From: an uncultured Olsenella sp.
GTDB taxonomy: Bacteria > Actinomycetota > Coriobacteriia > Coriobacteriales > Atopobiaceae
Reading direction: 5' to 3'
DNA: 64,000 nt
Assembly (NCBI GenBank): GCA_900540955.1
Contig: UQIF01000003.1
Span: forward strand, 1-64,000
A program made the translations under genes and the position numbers. Within the stretch, counting starts at the first letter, position 1, and each line of letters opens with the position of its first letter. The notes below the pieces were generated by a model. It was not told the DNA's origin, did not search any database, and saw only the letters and a program-made list of their open reading frames with translations. Below are positions 7,789 through 16,048 of this stretch, one piece after another.

Positions 7789-9102
7789 ATGGCTTACTCG
7801 TCAAAGAAGGGCACGCCCCGCAAGGGGACGGCGCGCTCTGCCTCCGCCCCCTCCGCGGCCCGCGCCCCCAAGGCGCCGCGCGCGCCGAGGGCCCAGCGCT
7901 CTCCGAGGGCCCCGCGCACACCGAAGGCGCCGCGCACGCCCGTGGCCCCGCGCACACCGAAGGCCCCCCGCGCGGCAAAGCCCGCGCTCCGGATGCCTGA
8001 CCGTCGCTCTGCCGCTCCCAAGGCCCCCGCCACGGGCGCCGTCCCGGCGTTCCTTGGCCGCGCCGCCCAGCAGGCGGGCCGCGCCGCAACGACCCCCATG
8101 AGCGGCAGGGAACGCCGTGAGCAGCATCAGCGGACAGATCGCGTGAAGCTCATCGGCGGCGCCGTCGTGGCTGTGTGCGCCGTCGGCCTCGCCGTGCTCA
8201 TCGCCTTCTTTGTGCTGAGGGATTCCGCGGTCTTCTCGGTGGACGACGTCGTGGTCGAGGGGTCGACGCACGTGAGCGAGTCCGACGTGCGCAACCTGTT
8301 CTCGCTCGAGGACGGGACCACCCTGCTCAACATCGACAAGGACCAGATCAACGAGCAGCTCAAGCGCGACCCGTGGGTGGCCTCCGTCGAGGTTGAGCGG
8401 CAGTTCCCCCACACCGTCAAGCTCACCGTGGTCGAGCAGCAGGTGGACATGCTCGTCGTCATGAACTCCGGCTCGCTCGGCTGGTACCTGGGCAGCTCGG
8501 GCTCCTGGATCGAGCCGACGAAGATCGAGGTCTCCGAGGGCCAGTCGGTCAACGACGCGGCGCTCGCCAAGGCGCGCGCCGAGGGCGTTGTGCTCGTGAC
8601 GGGAGTCCCCGCCACCGTCAACCCGGCATCCGCCCAGCCGGCGACCGACGACGTCCTCAGCGCGGTCAAGTCCTTCCGCGAGGGATTCTCGAGCGAGTTC
8701 GCGGCGAAGATCGTGAGCTACGACGCCTCGAGCGCTGACGCCGTCTCGTGCGTGCTGGAGAGCGGCGTGCAGATCTCGCTGGGCGCCGCCACGAGCATCT
8801 CTTATAAGGAGCAGGTCGCCTCCGCGCTTCTGGAGAAGTACCCCGGCCAGATCACCTACATCAACGTGCGCCAGCCCGCGAGCGCCTCGGTGCGCAAGGT
8901 CGGGTCCGCCGACGTGACGCAGGGGACGGGCGCCGACGGCGGCTCGCCGCAGCAGGGGCAGCAGGGCTCGGGCGGCGATGACCCCGGCGACGGGGGCTCC
9001 GGCTCCGGCTCCGGCTCCGGCGCGAGCTCCACGGGCGACTCGGCCGAGCCTCAAGCGACCGGCGAGGACTCGGCGACGGCTGCGGACGGTGCGGGGCAGT
9101 AG
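7789..9102 (+). CDS. ftsQ: Cell-division protein FtsQ/DivIB with long Ala/Pro/Lys/Arg-rich cytoplasmic tail
   Basis: 437 aa. FtsQ/DivIB joins the FtsL/FtsB complex in the divisome and is a single-pass membrane protein. Seen: about 100 residues of low-complexity basic sequence with repeated APRTPKAP-like units, one membrane segment near 125-145 (VAVCAVGLAVLIAFFVL), a POTRA domain (FSVDDVVVEGSTHVSESDV to KLTVVEQ), the DivIB/FtsQ C-terminal domain, and a final Gly/Ser/Gln-rich tail of about 60 residues. Longer than most FtsQ because of the two disordered ends. It follows murB by 7 bases. Confidence 0.92.
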   Translation: MAYSSKKGTPRKGTARSASAPSAARAPKAPRAPRAQRSPRAPRTPKAPRTPVAPRTPKAPRAAKPALRMPDRRSAAPKAPATGAVPAFLGRAAQQAGRAATTPMSGRERREQHQRTDRVKLIGGAVVAVCAVGLAVLIAFFVLRDSAVFSVDDVVVEGSTHVSESDVRNLFSLEDGTTLLNIDKDQINEQLKRDPWVASVEVERQFPHTVKLTVVEQQVDMLVVMNSGSLGWYLGSSGSWIEPTKIEVSEGQSVNDAALAKARAEGVVLVTGVPATVNPASAQPATDDVLSAVKSFREGFSSEFAAKIVSYDASSADAVSCVLESGVQISLGAATSISYKEQVASALLEKYPGQITYINVRQPASASVRKVGSADVTQGTGADGGSPQQGQQGSGGDDPGDGGSGSGSGSGASSTGDSAEPQATGEDSATAADGAGQ

Positions 9103-9394
9103 AGGGCGACTCAAGGTTGGTCGAGGGTTTGGATCACTTCTCTTTGCATCGTTTACCTGCGCACTTCACGTTCTCTCCATGGCGGTTGACTCCAAAACCC
9201 CCGATGTGCAAAACTACCTCGCTTTGACCGAGGCCTAAGGTTTAACTCGAGGTTTAGGGTTTATCGCCTCTTCCAAGCATGCCAACAAGCGACCGCAAGG
9301 ACACACGATGGCAAAGACGTCAGCTAAGGCCCGCAGGGCTTTTAAACAACCGGCTCGTCGCCCCGAAGGGCCCGCGGCCAAAGAGGAGGACACG

Positions 9395-10567
9395 ATGATC
9401 AAGGACACGGACACCCTCAACAACTACCTCGCCGTCATCAAGGTCGTCGGCGTGGGCGGCGGCGGCAACAACGCCGTCAACCGCATGATCGAGGAGGGTA
9501 TCCGCGGCGTCGAGTTCGTCGCCGTGAACACCGACGCCCAGGCGCTCGCCATCTCCGACGCCGACATCAAGGTCCACATCGGCTCCGACATCACCAAGGG
9601 CCTCGGCGCCGGCGCCAACCCTGAGGTCGGCAAGGAGGCCGCCGAGGACTCCCGCGACGAGATCAAGGCCGCCCTTGCGGGCGCCGACATGGTCTTCATC
9701 ACCGCGGGCGAGGGCGGCGGCACCGGCACCGGCGCGGCGCCCGTCGTGGCGGACATCGCCAAGAACGACGTGGGCGCCCTCACCGTCGGCGTCGTCACCA
9801 AGCCCTTCACCTTCGAGGGGCGCAAGCGCTCCGGCTCCGCCGTCGAGGGCATCAAGAACCTCTCCGAGATGGTCGACACCCTGATCGTCATCCCGAACGA
9901 CCGCCTGCTCGACCTCTCCGAGAAGAAGACCACCATGCTCGAGGCCTTCCGCATGGCCGACGACGTGCTGTGCCAGGGCACCCAGGGCATCACCGACCTC
10001 ATCACGGTCCCGGGCCTCATCAACCTCGACTTCGCCGACGTCTGCACCATCATGAAGGCCTCCGGCACCGCGATGATGGGCATCGGCACCGCCTCCGGCG
10101 ACAACCGCGCCACCGACGCCGCCTCCGAGGCCATCTCGAGCCGCCTGCTCGAGGGAACCATCGACGGCGCCACCCGCGTCCTTCTTTCCATCGCCGGCAA
10201 CAAGGACCTCGGCATCCAGGAGATCAACGACGCCGCCGACCTCGTGGCCCAGAACGTCGATCCCGACGCCACCATCATCTTCGGCACCGTCGTCGACGAG
10301 TCCCTTGGCGACCAGGTGCGCGTGACCGTCATCGCCACCGGCTTCAACGACGCCAATGTCCAGCAGCCGCTGCCCACGATGACCATGCCGTCCAGCCGCC
10401 CGGCGGCCTCCCGCCCGGCCGCCCGCGCCGCTGCTCCCGCGCCTGCCCCCGCTCCTGCCCCCGCTCCGGCGCCCGCGCCCTCGATGCCGATCAACGTCAG
10501 CCGTCCCCAGACGAGCTCCAGCAACGAGTTCGACATTCCCGACTTCCTCAAGCGCAGCCGAATCTAG
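9395..10567 (+). CDS. ftsZ: Cell-division GTPase FtsZ
   Basis: 390 aa from the ATG at 9395 (GAGGAGGA 4 bp upstream). The tubulin-like GTPase that forms the Z ring. Seen: VVGVGGGGNNAVNRMI, the GTP signature GGGTGTGAAPVVA, the T7-loop region LINLDFADV, an Ala/Pro linker (APAPAPAPAPAP), and the C-terminal peptide EFDIPDFLKRSRI that would bind SepF. An in-frame ATG at 9308 with AAGGA upstream would add a 29-residue basic leader. I prefer 9395 because families start near NNYLAVIKVVG. The 292-bp gap after ftsQ holds a TTGACT at 9186-9191 but no convincing -10. Confidence 0.97.
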   Translation: MIKDTDTLNNYLAVIKVVGVGGGGNNAVNRMIEEGIRGVEFVAVNTDAQALAISDADIKVHIGSDITKGLGAGANPEVGKEAAEDSRDEIKAALAGADMVFITAGEGGGTGTGAAPVVADIAKNDVGALTVGVVTKPFTFEGRKRSGSAVEGIKNLSEMVDTLIVIPNDRLLDLSEKKTTMLEAFRMADDVLCQGTQGITDLITVPGLINLDFADVCTIMKASGTAMMGIGTASGDNRATDAASEAISSRLLEGTIDGATRVLLSIAGNKDLGIQEINDAADLVAQNVDPDATIIFGTVVDESLGDQVRVTVIATGFNDANVQQPLPTMTMPSSRPAASRPAARAAAPAPAPAPAPAPAPAPSMPINVSRPQTSSSNEFDIPDFLKRSRI

Positions 10568-10575
10568 GTTGAGCC

Positions 10576-11415
10576 GTGGCTACTCTTTGCCGATATAGAG
10601 CAGAGAGCGGCGTGACCCTGCTCTCGGACGAGAAGCCCGAGGGCGGGGTCACGTTCGCATTCACCGAGCGCACCGGCGGCGTGAGCGCGGCGCCTTACGC
10701 CTCGCTCAACCTCGGGGACCGCTGCGGCGACGACCCCGCCGCCGTCGCCGAGAACCGACGCCGCGCGCTCTCCGCGATCGGCGCCGAGGCCTGTGCCGAC
10801 GCCCTCGTCACTCCGCACCAGGTCCATGGGGACACCGTGGTCGTCGTGCGCGAGACGAACGGGCCTGCGCACGACGAGGCCGCCCGTCTCGCCGACGCCG
10901 GCGCGGACGCCGTGGTCTGCACGGCCCCCGACGTGCCCGTGCTTCTCTGCTTCGCAGACTGCGTCCCCGTCGTCATCTGCGCCCCCGGCGGCTTCGCCGT
11001 CGCGCACTCCGGTTGGCGCGGGACCATCGCGCGCATAGCCCAGAAGACCGCCGGCGTCCTCATGGACGAGACGGGCTGCTCGGCCTCCGACCTCCGCGCC
11101 TACGTCGGCCCCCGTATCGGCGGCGTTGACTACGAGGTCTCCGCAGAGATGGCGCGTGACTTTTCCGCCGAGTTCGGCGAGGGCGTGCTCGTGGGCGTCG
11201 CCGCCAGGCGCAAGCTCGACCTCGGCTACGCCGTCGCCTGCGCCTTGACCGACGCGGGCGTGACGAGGAACAACCTCGCCATGGCCTTGGGCTCCACCGC
11301 GAGCTCGACCGACCGGTTCTTCTCGTACCGGGCCGAGCACGGCGTCTGCGGGCGCCACGCGGCGCTCGCCGTCATGACGTCTTCCGGCGCCCCCGCCTGG
11401 GAGCGCCTGCCTTAA
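10576..11415 (+). CDS. pgeF: PgeF/YfiH-type multicopper-oxidase-like (laccase domain) protein
   Basis: 279 aa with a GTG start. The family (YfiH/PgeF/LACC1) acts as a purine nucleoside phosphorylase/deaminase and, in some bacteria, edits mis-made wall precursors. Seen: an ASLNLGDRCGDDP block, PHQVHGDTV, the metal-site histidine and cysteine stretch FADCVPVVIC, VAHSGWRGTIARI, and YVGPRIGGVDYEV. The order ftsZ-pgeF-ylmE-sepF is conserved in gram-positives and fits a tie to wall synthesis. No strong ribosome site is seen, so translation may be coupled to ftsZ, which ends 8 bases before. Confidence 0.92.
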   Translation: MATLCRYRAESGVTLLSDEKPEGGVTFAFTERTGGVSAAPYASLNLGDRCGDDPAAVAENRRRALSAIGAEACADALVTPHQVHGDTVVVVRETNGPAHDEAARLADAGADAVVCTAPDVPVLLCFADCVPVVICAPGGFAVAHSGWRGTIARIAQKTAGVLMDETGCSASDLRAYVGPRIGGVDYEVSAEMARDFSAEFGEGVLVGVAARRKLDLGYAVACALTDAGVTRNNLAMALGSTASSTDRFFSYRAEHGVCGRHAALAVMTSSGAPAWERLP

Positions 11416-11433
11416 CAAAGAAGGGAGGACGAC

Positions 11434-12180
11434 GTGCCTTTTCCTAAGCTGGACATAGAGCTCGACGACGCCTACCAGGCGTTTTTGTCCGAGCGGCGCC
11501 TGGCCATCCGCGAGCGCGCGGCCGAGGCGGCCGCCCGCGCCGGGCGCGGCGCCTCCGACGTCGCGATGCTCGCCGTCTCCAAGTCGGTCGAGCCCGAGGC
11601 GACGCTTCTGGCCTGGCGCGCCGGCTGGCGCGCCTTCGCCGAGAACCGACCCCAGGAGCTCGCGCGCAAGCTCGAGTTCGCCGAGGGTACCCCCGAGATG
11701 GCCGGCGTGCGCTTCGACGCCATCGGCAACCTCCAGAAGAACAAGATCAACCAGGTCATCGGCAGGGTCGAGCTGCTCCACTCCGTGAGCTCGCTAGAAC
11801 TCGCCGAGGCGGTGTCCAAGCGCTGCTGCGCCCGCGGCATCGTTCAGCCTGCCTTGGTGGAGGTCAACGTCTTGCGTGAGCAGAGCAAGTCGGGCTTCTC
11901 GCCGCAGGAGGCCCGCGAGGCCGCCGAGGCGCTCGCGGCGCTGCCGGGCATCCGCCTGGAGGGCCTCATGGCCATGGCGCCGCGAGACGACGCCGACGCT
12001 GCGCGCAGGACGTTTTCGGGCGCCCGCGAGCTCGCGGGCGAGCTGCGCGACCGCACGGGGCTTGCCCTCGGTGTGCTCTCGTGCGGTATGAGCGACGACT
12101 TTGCGATCGCCATCGAGGAGGGCTCGACGCTCGTGCGCCTGGGCCGTGTCGCGTTCGACCCCGCATACGAGCTCTCGTAG
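11434..12180 (+). CDS. ylmE: PLP-homeostasis protein, YggS/YlmE family
   Basis: 248 aa, GTG start with AAGGGAGGA 5 bp upstream. A PLP-binding TIM barrel of alanine-racemase fold type that keeps vitamin-B6 and amino-acid pools in balance; it has no known transferase reaction. Seen: VAMLAVSKSVEPE with the PLP lysine, FAENRPQELARK, FDAIGNLQKNKINQVIG, VEVNVLREQSKSGF, GLMAMAPRDD and LSCGMSDDFAIAIEEG. It sits between pgeF and sepF as in Bacillus and Streptomyces. Confidence 0.93.
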   Translation: MPFPKLDIELDDAYQAFLSERRLAIRERAAEAAARAGRGASDVAMLAVSKSVEPEATLLAWRAGWRAFAENRPQELARKLEFAEGTPEMAGVRFDAIGNLQKNKINQVIGRVELLHSVSSLELAEAVSKRCCARGIVQPALVEVNVLREQSKSGFSPQEAREAAEALAALPGIRLEGLMAMAPRDDADAARRTFSGARELAGELRDRTGLALGVLSCGMSDDFAIAIEEGSTLVRLGRVAFDPAYELS

Positions 12181-12247
12181 GCGGGACGCTATACGTTACG
12201 TAAGCAGAGCGTCGCTTCCCGCGGCGCCGCGTGAAAGAGGGAAGACC

Positions 12248-12892
12248 ATGGGCTTTCTCGATTCTCTGAGGGACCGCTTCGCCGGCAACGCGGGCGATGA
12301 CGACGACTACTACGAGGACGACTACTACGAGGACGACTCGGCCGGCTACGCCCCCGAGTCCCGCCGCCGCGACACCGGCAGCGCCACGCGCCTGCTCGGC
12401 AACACCCCGCGCCCCGAGGCCGAGAGCGTCTCGGTCTACACCCGCTCCGGCCGCCCCGTGGGGGCGCAGGTGCCCGCAAGCATCCCCTCGCCGGCGCGCG
12501 GCGGCTACGACACCCAGGAGACGAGCGCCATCCCCCGCGGCGGTTGCGCGGCCCCTGCGGCCCCCGCGCCCGCCCCTGAGTTCGGCGGCGCCGCCCGCCG
12601 CATAGTGGGCTCCGGCCAGCTGCCGCCCTACGTCCTGCGCCCCGTCTCCTACGACGACGTGCAGACGGTAGTGCGCCGCGTGCGCACCAACCAGCCCGTC
12701 GTGCTCGTGTTCCGAAACACGAACATCGAGGTCGCCAAGCGCATTCTCGACTTCAGCTTCGGTTTCTCTATGGGCATCGAGGGCGAGGTCTCCGAGCTTG
12801 GGGACCGCTGCTTCGCCGTGCTCCCGCAGGGCGTCCAGCTAACCGCTACCGATATCAACAAGCTCGTCGCCGACGGCGACCTCGAGCGTTAA
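12248..12892 (+). CDS. sepF: Cell-division protein SepF
   Basis: 214 aa from the ATG at 12248, with AGAGGGAAG upstream; the frame is open further back only as a shadow of ylmE. SepF tethers FtsZ to the membrane. Seen: an N-terminal amphipathic membrane helix (MGFLDSLRDRF), an unusual acidic Tyr/Asp stretch with repeated DDYYED, a variable Pro/Ala linker, and the C-terminal SepF domain (LRPVSYDDVQTVVRRV to FGFSMGIEGEVSELGDR and FAVLPQGVQL). In Actinobacteria SepF is the main FtsZ anchor where FtsA is absent; no ftsA is seen here. Confidence 0.93.
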   Translation: MGFLDSLRDRFAGNAGDDDDYYEDDYYEDDSAGYAPESRRRDTGSATRLLGNTPRPEAESVSVYTRSGRPVGAQVPASIPSPARGGYDTQETSAIPRGGCAAPAAPAPAPEFGGAARRIVGSGQLPPYVLRPVSYDDVQTVVRRVRTNQPVVLVFRNTNIEVAKRILDFSFGFSMGIEGEVSELGDRCFAVLPQGVQLTATDINKLVADGDLER

Positions 12893-12907
12893 GGAGGGCT
12901 CCTACCT

Positions 12908-13720
12908 TTGGCTAGAAGCGACCTTTTCATCGGCATCATCGGCGCTGGCTCCATGGGCGGCGCGATCGCGTCGGGCCTCGTGGAGGCGGGCGCCTGGGAC
13001 GCAGCGTCCATCCTCGTGGCGGGCCACGACGGCCACGGCTGCGCGCCGCTGGCCGAGCGCGGGATCCGCACCTTCGACAACTCCGCCGACATGCTGGCCT
13101 GCGGCCCCGACGCCGTCGTGCTCGCGGTGAAGCCCCAGGTGCTGCCCGGCGTCATGGCCGAGTGCGCCGAGGCGCTCGCCGGTAGGCTCGTGGTCTCCAT
13201 CGCCGCCGGCGTGCCCATCTCCGCCATCGAGGCGGCGCTGCCCGGCGCCCGCGTGGTGCGCGTGATGCCCAACCTCTGCGTTCAGGTGCTCTCGGGCGCC
13301 TCCGCCGTCGCCGGCGGCCCGAGCGCGACCAAGCAGGACGTCGACCTCGCCGTCGAGATCTTCGGCGCCCTCGGCCGCGCGGCCGTCATGCGCGAGGACC
13401 AGCTCGAGGTGGAGGGCGCCGTCGTCGGCACCGCCCCCGCGTACTTCTCGGTGTTCGTCGACACGCTGACGCGCGCCGCCGTCAAGGCCGGCATGCCGTC
13501 TTCCGCCGCGCGCGAGCTGCTTTTGGCCACCATGCAGGGCTGCGCCGAGCAGCTCCTGGCTTCCGGCGAGCACCCGCGCGCCTACGCCGAGAAGGTCACG
13601 AGCCCCGGCGGCACCACCGCCTGCGGCCTCTACGAGCTCGAGCCCATGCTCTTTGAGGGTTCCTTCGCCGCCGTCGACGCCGCGCTGGCTCGCTCCGCCG
13701 AGCTCGCGGCGGGCAAGTAG
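12908..13720 (+). CDS. proC: Pyrroline-5-carboxylate reductase ProC
   Basis: 270 aa, start TTG at 12908, chosen because AAGGAGGG (12891-12898) overlaps the sepF stop with about 9 bp spacing. It reduces pyrroline-5-carboxylate to proline with NAD(P)H. Seen: the Rossmann motif IGIIGAGSMGGAIASGL, VVLAVKPQVLP, VRVMPNLCVQV, and the dimer-domain signature SPGGTTACGLYELE. A proC between sepF and ylmG is a known gram-positive arrangement with no obvious functional link. Confidence 0.94.
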   Translation: MARSDLFIGIIGAGSMGGAIASGLVEAGAWDAASILVAGHDGHGCAPLAERGIRTFDNSADMLACGPDAVVLAVKPQVLPGVMAECAEALAGRLVVSIAAGVPISAIEAALPGARVVRVMPNLCVQVLSGASAVAGGPSATKQDVDLAVEIFGALGRAAVMREDQLEVEGAVVGTAPAYFSVFVDTLTRAAVKAGMPSSAARELLLATMQGCAEQLLASGEHPRAYAEKVTSPGGTTACGLYELEPMLFEGSFAAVDAALARSAELAAGK

Positions 13721-13729
13721 GGCAGAGCG

Positions 13730-14002
13730 ATGAGCATCTACGGGATCGCGACGCTCATAGCTCGCCTCTTCAACGTCTACGAGTTCCTCATCGTGCTGTG
13801 GTGCCTCATGAGCTGGGTTCCGCGCGGTATAGGACGCGGCACGGTGGACGACTTCCGCGACGCGCTCGGCATGCTCGTGGAGCCGTACCTGGGCTTCTTC
13901 CAGCGCTTTATTCCGCCCTTCGGCGGCATTGACTTTTCGCCGATTGTCGCTATATTCGCGCTCAGCATCATTGAACGGCTCGTTTTTACTATTATTCTGT
14001 AA
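13730..14002 (+). CDS. YlmG/YggT family membrane protein
   Basis: 90 aa, two membrane segments (about residues 8-28 and 68-88) around a cytoplasmic loop with the family core FNVYEFLIVLWCLMSWVPR and FQRFIPPFGGIDFSPIVA. Small membrane proteins of the ylm operon influence nucleoid or septum placement in some bacteria; the exact role is unknown. It follows proC by 9 bp and precedes divIVA. Confidence 0.9.
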   Translation: MSIYGIATLIARLFNVYEFLIVLWCLMSWVPRGIGRGTVDDFRDALGMLVEPYLGFFQRFIPPFGGIDFSPIVAIFALSIIERLVFTIIL

Positions 14003-14048
14003 CTGTATGAGGCGCCCGCACGGCGCTTAACGACGAAAGGGATCCAGA

Positions 14049-14768
14049 ATGGCAATCACACCAGCAGACATCGAGCAGCAGACCTTCTCTCCCTCCAAGC
14101 ACGGCTACGACACCGAGGAGGTCGACGCCTTCCTCGAGCAGCTCTCCGCCGAGGTCGACGCGATGCTCCAGAAGATCGCCGACCTTAAGGGCCGCCTGAA
14201 CAACACCGAGCAGCAGCTCGCCGCCTCCCAGGCCGAGGTCGCCAGCCTCGAGGAGCGCGTGGCCAACGCCGCCGCCCCCGCCGCCACCGTCATCGCCCCC
14301 GCGCCCGCCCCCGCGCCCGCTCCCGAGCCCACCGGCCTTGCTGCCTCCGAGCGCCAGATCTCCCAGGTGCTCATCGTGGCCCAGCAGTCCGCCGACAAGC
14401 TCGTCGAGGACGCCCGGGCCAACGCCGAGAGCATCCGCAACGACGCCGACCAGAAGGCCCGCGAGGTCATTCGCCAGGCCCTTGCCGAGAAACAGAACGA
14501 GCTCGACGAGATCGACCGCCTCAAGGCCTCCCGCGAGGAGTTCCGCACCGAGTACAAGAAGCTCCTGCAGCACTTCATGGACGACGCCGAGAGCGTCTTC
14601 CCGGCGCAGGGCCTCGGCACGAGCCTCTCGGGCTCCAAGGGCACCACGCACACCGACGCGGCCCCCGCGCCCGTCGTGACGCCTGCCCCGGCTCCCGCTT
14701 CTGACCCGGCTCCCGCCCCCGCGCAGGGCACCGTCTCTGGCTTCGGCGACTTCGGCGACCTCGACTAG
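14049..14768 (+). CDS. divIVA: Polar/septal organiser DivIVA (Wag31-like)
   Basis: 239 aa. A coiled-coil protein that binds curved membrane and organises septal or polar wall growth. Seen: the membrane-binding N-terminus (TPADIEQQTFSPSKHGYDTEEVDAFLE in two parts), a first coiled coil to about residue 75, an APAPAPAPAPEP linker, a second long coiled coil (about 95-185), and a Pro/Ala-rich tail ending GFGDFGDLD. ACGAAAGG precedes the start. It is the last gene of the division cluster and is followed by a strong terminator. Confidence 0.94.
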   Translation: MAITPADIEQQTFSPSKHGYDTEEVDAFLEQLSAEVDAMLQKIADLKGRLNNTEQQLAASQAEVASLEERVANAAAPAATVIAPAPAPAPAPEPTGLAASERQISQVLIVAQQSADKLVEDARANAESIRNDADQKAREVIRQALAEKQNELDEIDRLKASREEFRTEYKKLLQHFMDDAESVFPAQGLGTSLSGSKGTTHTDAAPAPVVTPAPAPASDPAPAPAQGTVSGFGDFGDLD

Positions 14769-14806
14769 GTTAGCCGTGCGTCGACTGCCGTCTGCTTCGA
14801 CCAATG

Positions 14807-14838
14807 GGGACAGGCATGCGAATGCCTGTCCCTTTTTT
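14807..14838 (+). terminator. Rho-independent terminator after divIVA
   Basis: GGGACAGGCAT (14807-14817), loop GCGA, ATGCCTGTCCC (14822-14832), then six T (14833-14838). A perfect 11-bp stem and T-run that closes the division/wall transcript. Confidence 0.93.
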
Positions 14839-14891
14839 GTTCGCGGGCGACCGGCGCTTCCTTGCGGCTGCGCCGGCGGAAAGGATGACCC

Positions 14892-15542
14892 ATGAAGATC
14901 CTCGTGACCGGCTTCGAGCCGTTTGGCGGCGAGAAGGTCAACCCGTCCTTTGAGGCGGTGCGCCGGCTTTCGCCGAGGATAGGCGGCGCGGATATCGCCC
15001 GCGCCCAGATTCCCGTCGTGTTCCGCAAGGGACCCGCCGCGGTCGAGGCCGCCATCGAGGCCGAGCGCCCCGACATGGTGCTGTGCGTCGGCCAGGCCGG
15101 CGGCCGCGCGCAGATAACGCCTGAGTTTGTGGGCATCAACTACGCGAACTTCCGCGCCCCCGACAACGAGGGCAACCAGCCGCTCTCGCAAAGGCTGGTG
15201 GAGGACGGCCCCGACGCGCACTTCTCGACGCTTCCCGTGCAGGCGATGGCCGACGCGGCGCGCTCGGCGGGGATTCCCGCGTCGGTGAGCTACACCGCTG
15301 GCACCTTCTGCTGCAACGAGGTTCTCTATTGCCTCCTGGATACGCTCGAGCGGCGTCATCCCGGCGTTCGGGGCGGGTTCGTGCACGTCCCCTACCTCGA
15401 CTCTCAGGCGGCTCGCCTCGGGTCCCAGGTGCCGTCTATGAGCCTCGAGCGGATTTGCGAGGGGCTCGCGGCCATGATTGCGGCGATGGCCGCGCACGAG
15501 GGCGCTGACGCCGTCTCGGCGGCCTCGGGACGCGAGTTCTAA
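14892..15542 (+). CDS. pcp: Pyroglutamyl-peptidase I (peptidase C15)
   Basis: 216 aa, usual length. A cytoplasmic cysteine peptidase that removes N-terminal pyroglutamate. Seen: VTGFEPFGGEKVNPS at the start, the catalytic-Glu region near residue 80 (TPEFVGINYANFRAPDN), the catalytic Cys in AGTFCCNEVLY (about 143) and the His in GFVHVPYLDSQ (about 166). It stands alone between two terminators. Confidence 0.94.
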   Translation: MKILVTGFEPFGGEKVNPSFEAVRRLSPRIGGADIARAQIPVVFRKGPAAVEAAIEAERPDMVLCVGQAGGRAQITPEFVGINYANFRAPDNEGNQPLSQRLVEDGPDAHFSTLPVQAMADAARSAGIPASVSYTAGTFCCNEVLYCLLDTLERRHPGVRGGFVHVPYLDSQAARLGSQVPSMSLERICEGLAAMIAAMAAHEGADAVSAASGREF

Positions 15543-15561
15543 CTCGGTGTCGTAACAAAAA

Positions 15562-15606
15562 GGGCCTTGAGACCGGAACCGATCCGGCGGTCTCAAGGCC
15601 CTTCTT
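15562..15606. terminator. Bidirectional terminator between pcp and the cupin gene
   Basis: GGGCCTTGAGACCG (15562-15575) pairs with CGGTCTCAAGGCCC (15588-15601). It is flanked by an A-run on the left and TTCTTT on the right, so it can end transcription from both convergent genes. Confidence 0.88.
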
Positions 15607-15629
15607 TGCGTGTTCGGCAAGCGGCGCGC

Positions 15630-15971
15630 CTAGCTCAGGTGGTGCTCCGGGACGACGCAGAAGACCTCGCAGGGCTCGGTCTCGCTGGCGTTGAACATCG
15701 CGTGGCCGTGGCCCTCGGGGCAGTAGTGCGCATTGCCGGCGGTCACGACCTCGTCGACGCCGTCATAGTTGAAGCGTGCGGCGCCCGAGATCACGTAGAT
15801 GATCTCGGCGTTCTTCTCGTGAAGGTGGTAGCCGGACGAGCAGCCGGGCTCGACGCGGCCGCGGATGATCTTGCACTTGCCGTCGTCGTGTATCTTTGCG
15901 TCGAAGTGGCCCTCGCCGCCCTTGAAGTTGGGGATGCCGACGAAGTCCTCGTGCTCGAAATCGATGACCAT
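15630..15971 (-). CDS. Small cupin-domain protein
   Basis: 113 aa, one cupin barrel. Seen: the first cupin motif as SSGYHLHEKNAEIIYVISG and the second as HYCPEGHGHAMFNASE, with histidines and a glutamate placed to bind a metal. Single-domain cupins of this size include sugar isomerases and small-molecule binders, so the substrate cannot be named. AGGAAGGA lies just before the start on the minus strand. It sits downstream of gltX on the same strand, but a gap of 77 bp leaves co-transcription open. Confidence 0.85.
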   Translation of the reverse strand: MVIDFEHEDFVGIPNFKGGEGHFDAKIHDDGKCKIIRGRVEPGCSSGYHLHEKNAEIIYVISGAARFNYDGVDEVVTAGNAHYCPEGHGHAMFNASETEPCEVFCVVPEHHLS

Positions 15972-16048
15972 GATCTTTCCTTCCTACAAAGAAGTGCTGT
16001 CGGCGAGGGGTGCGCGCGGGTGCCTTGGCCCCTTGCCGGTGTTAGCTG

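Noticed and set aside
9186..9214. ftsZ promoter with TTGACT
   Set aside because: No acceptable -10 at the right distance, so it is mentioned only in the ftsZ entry.
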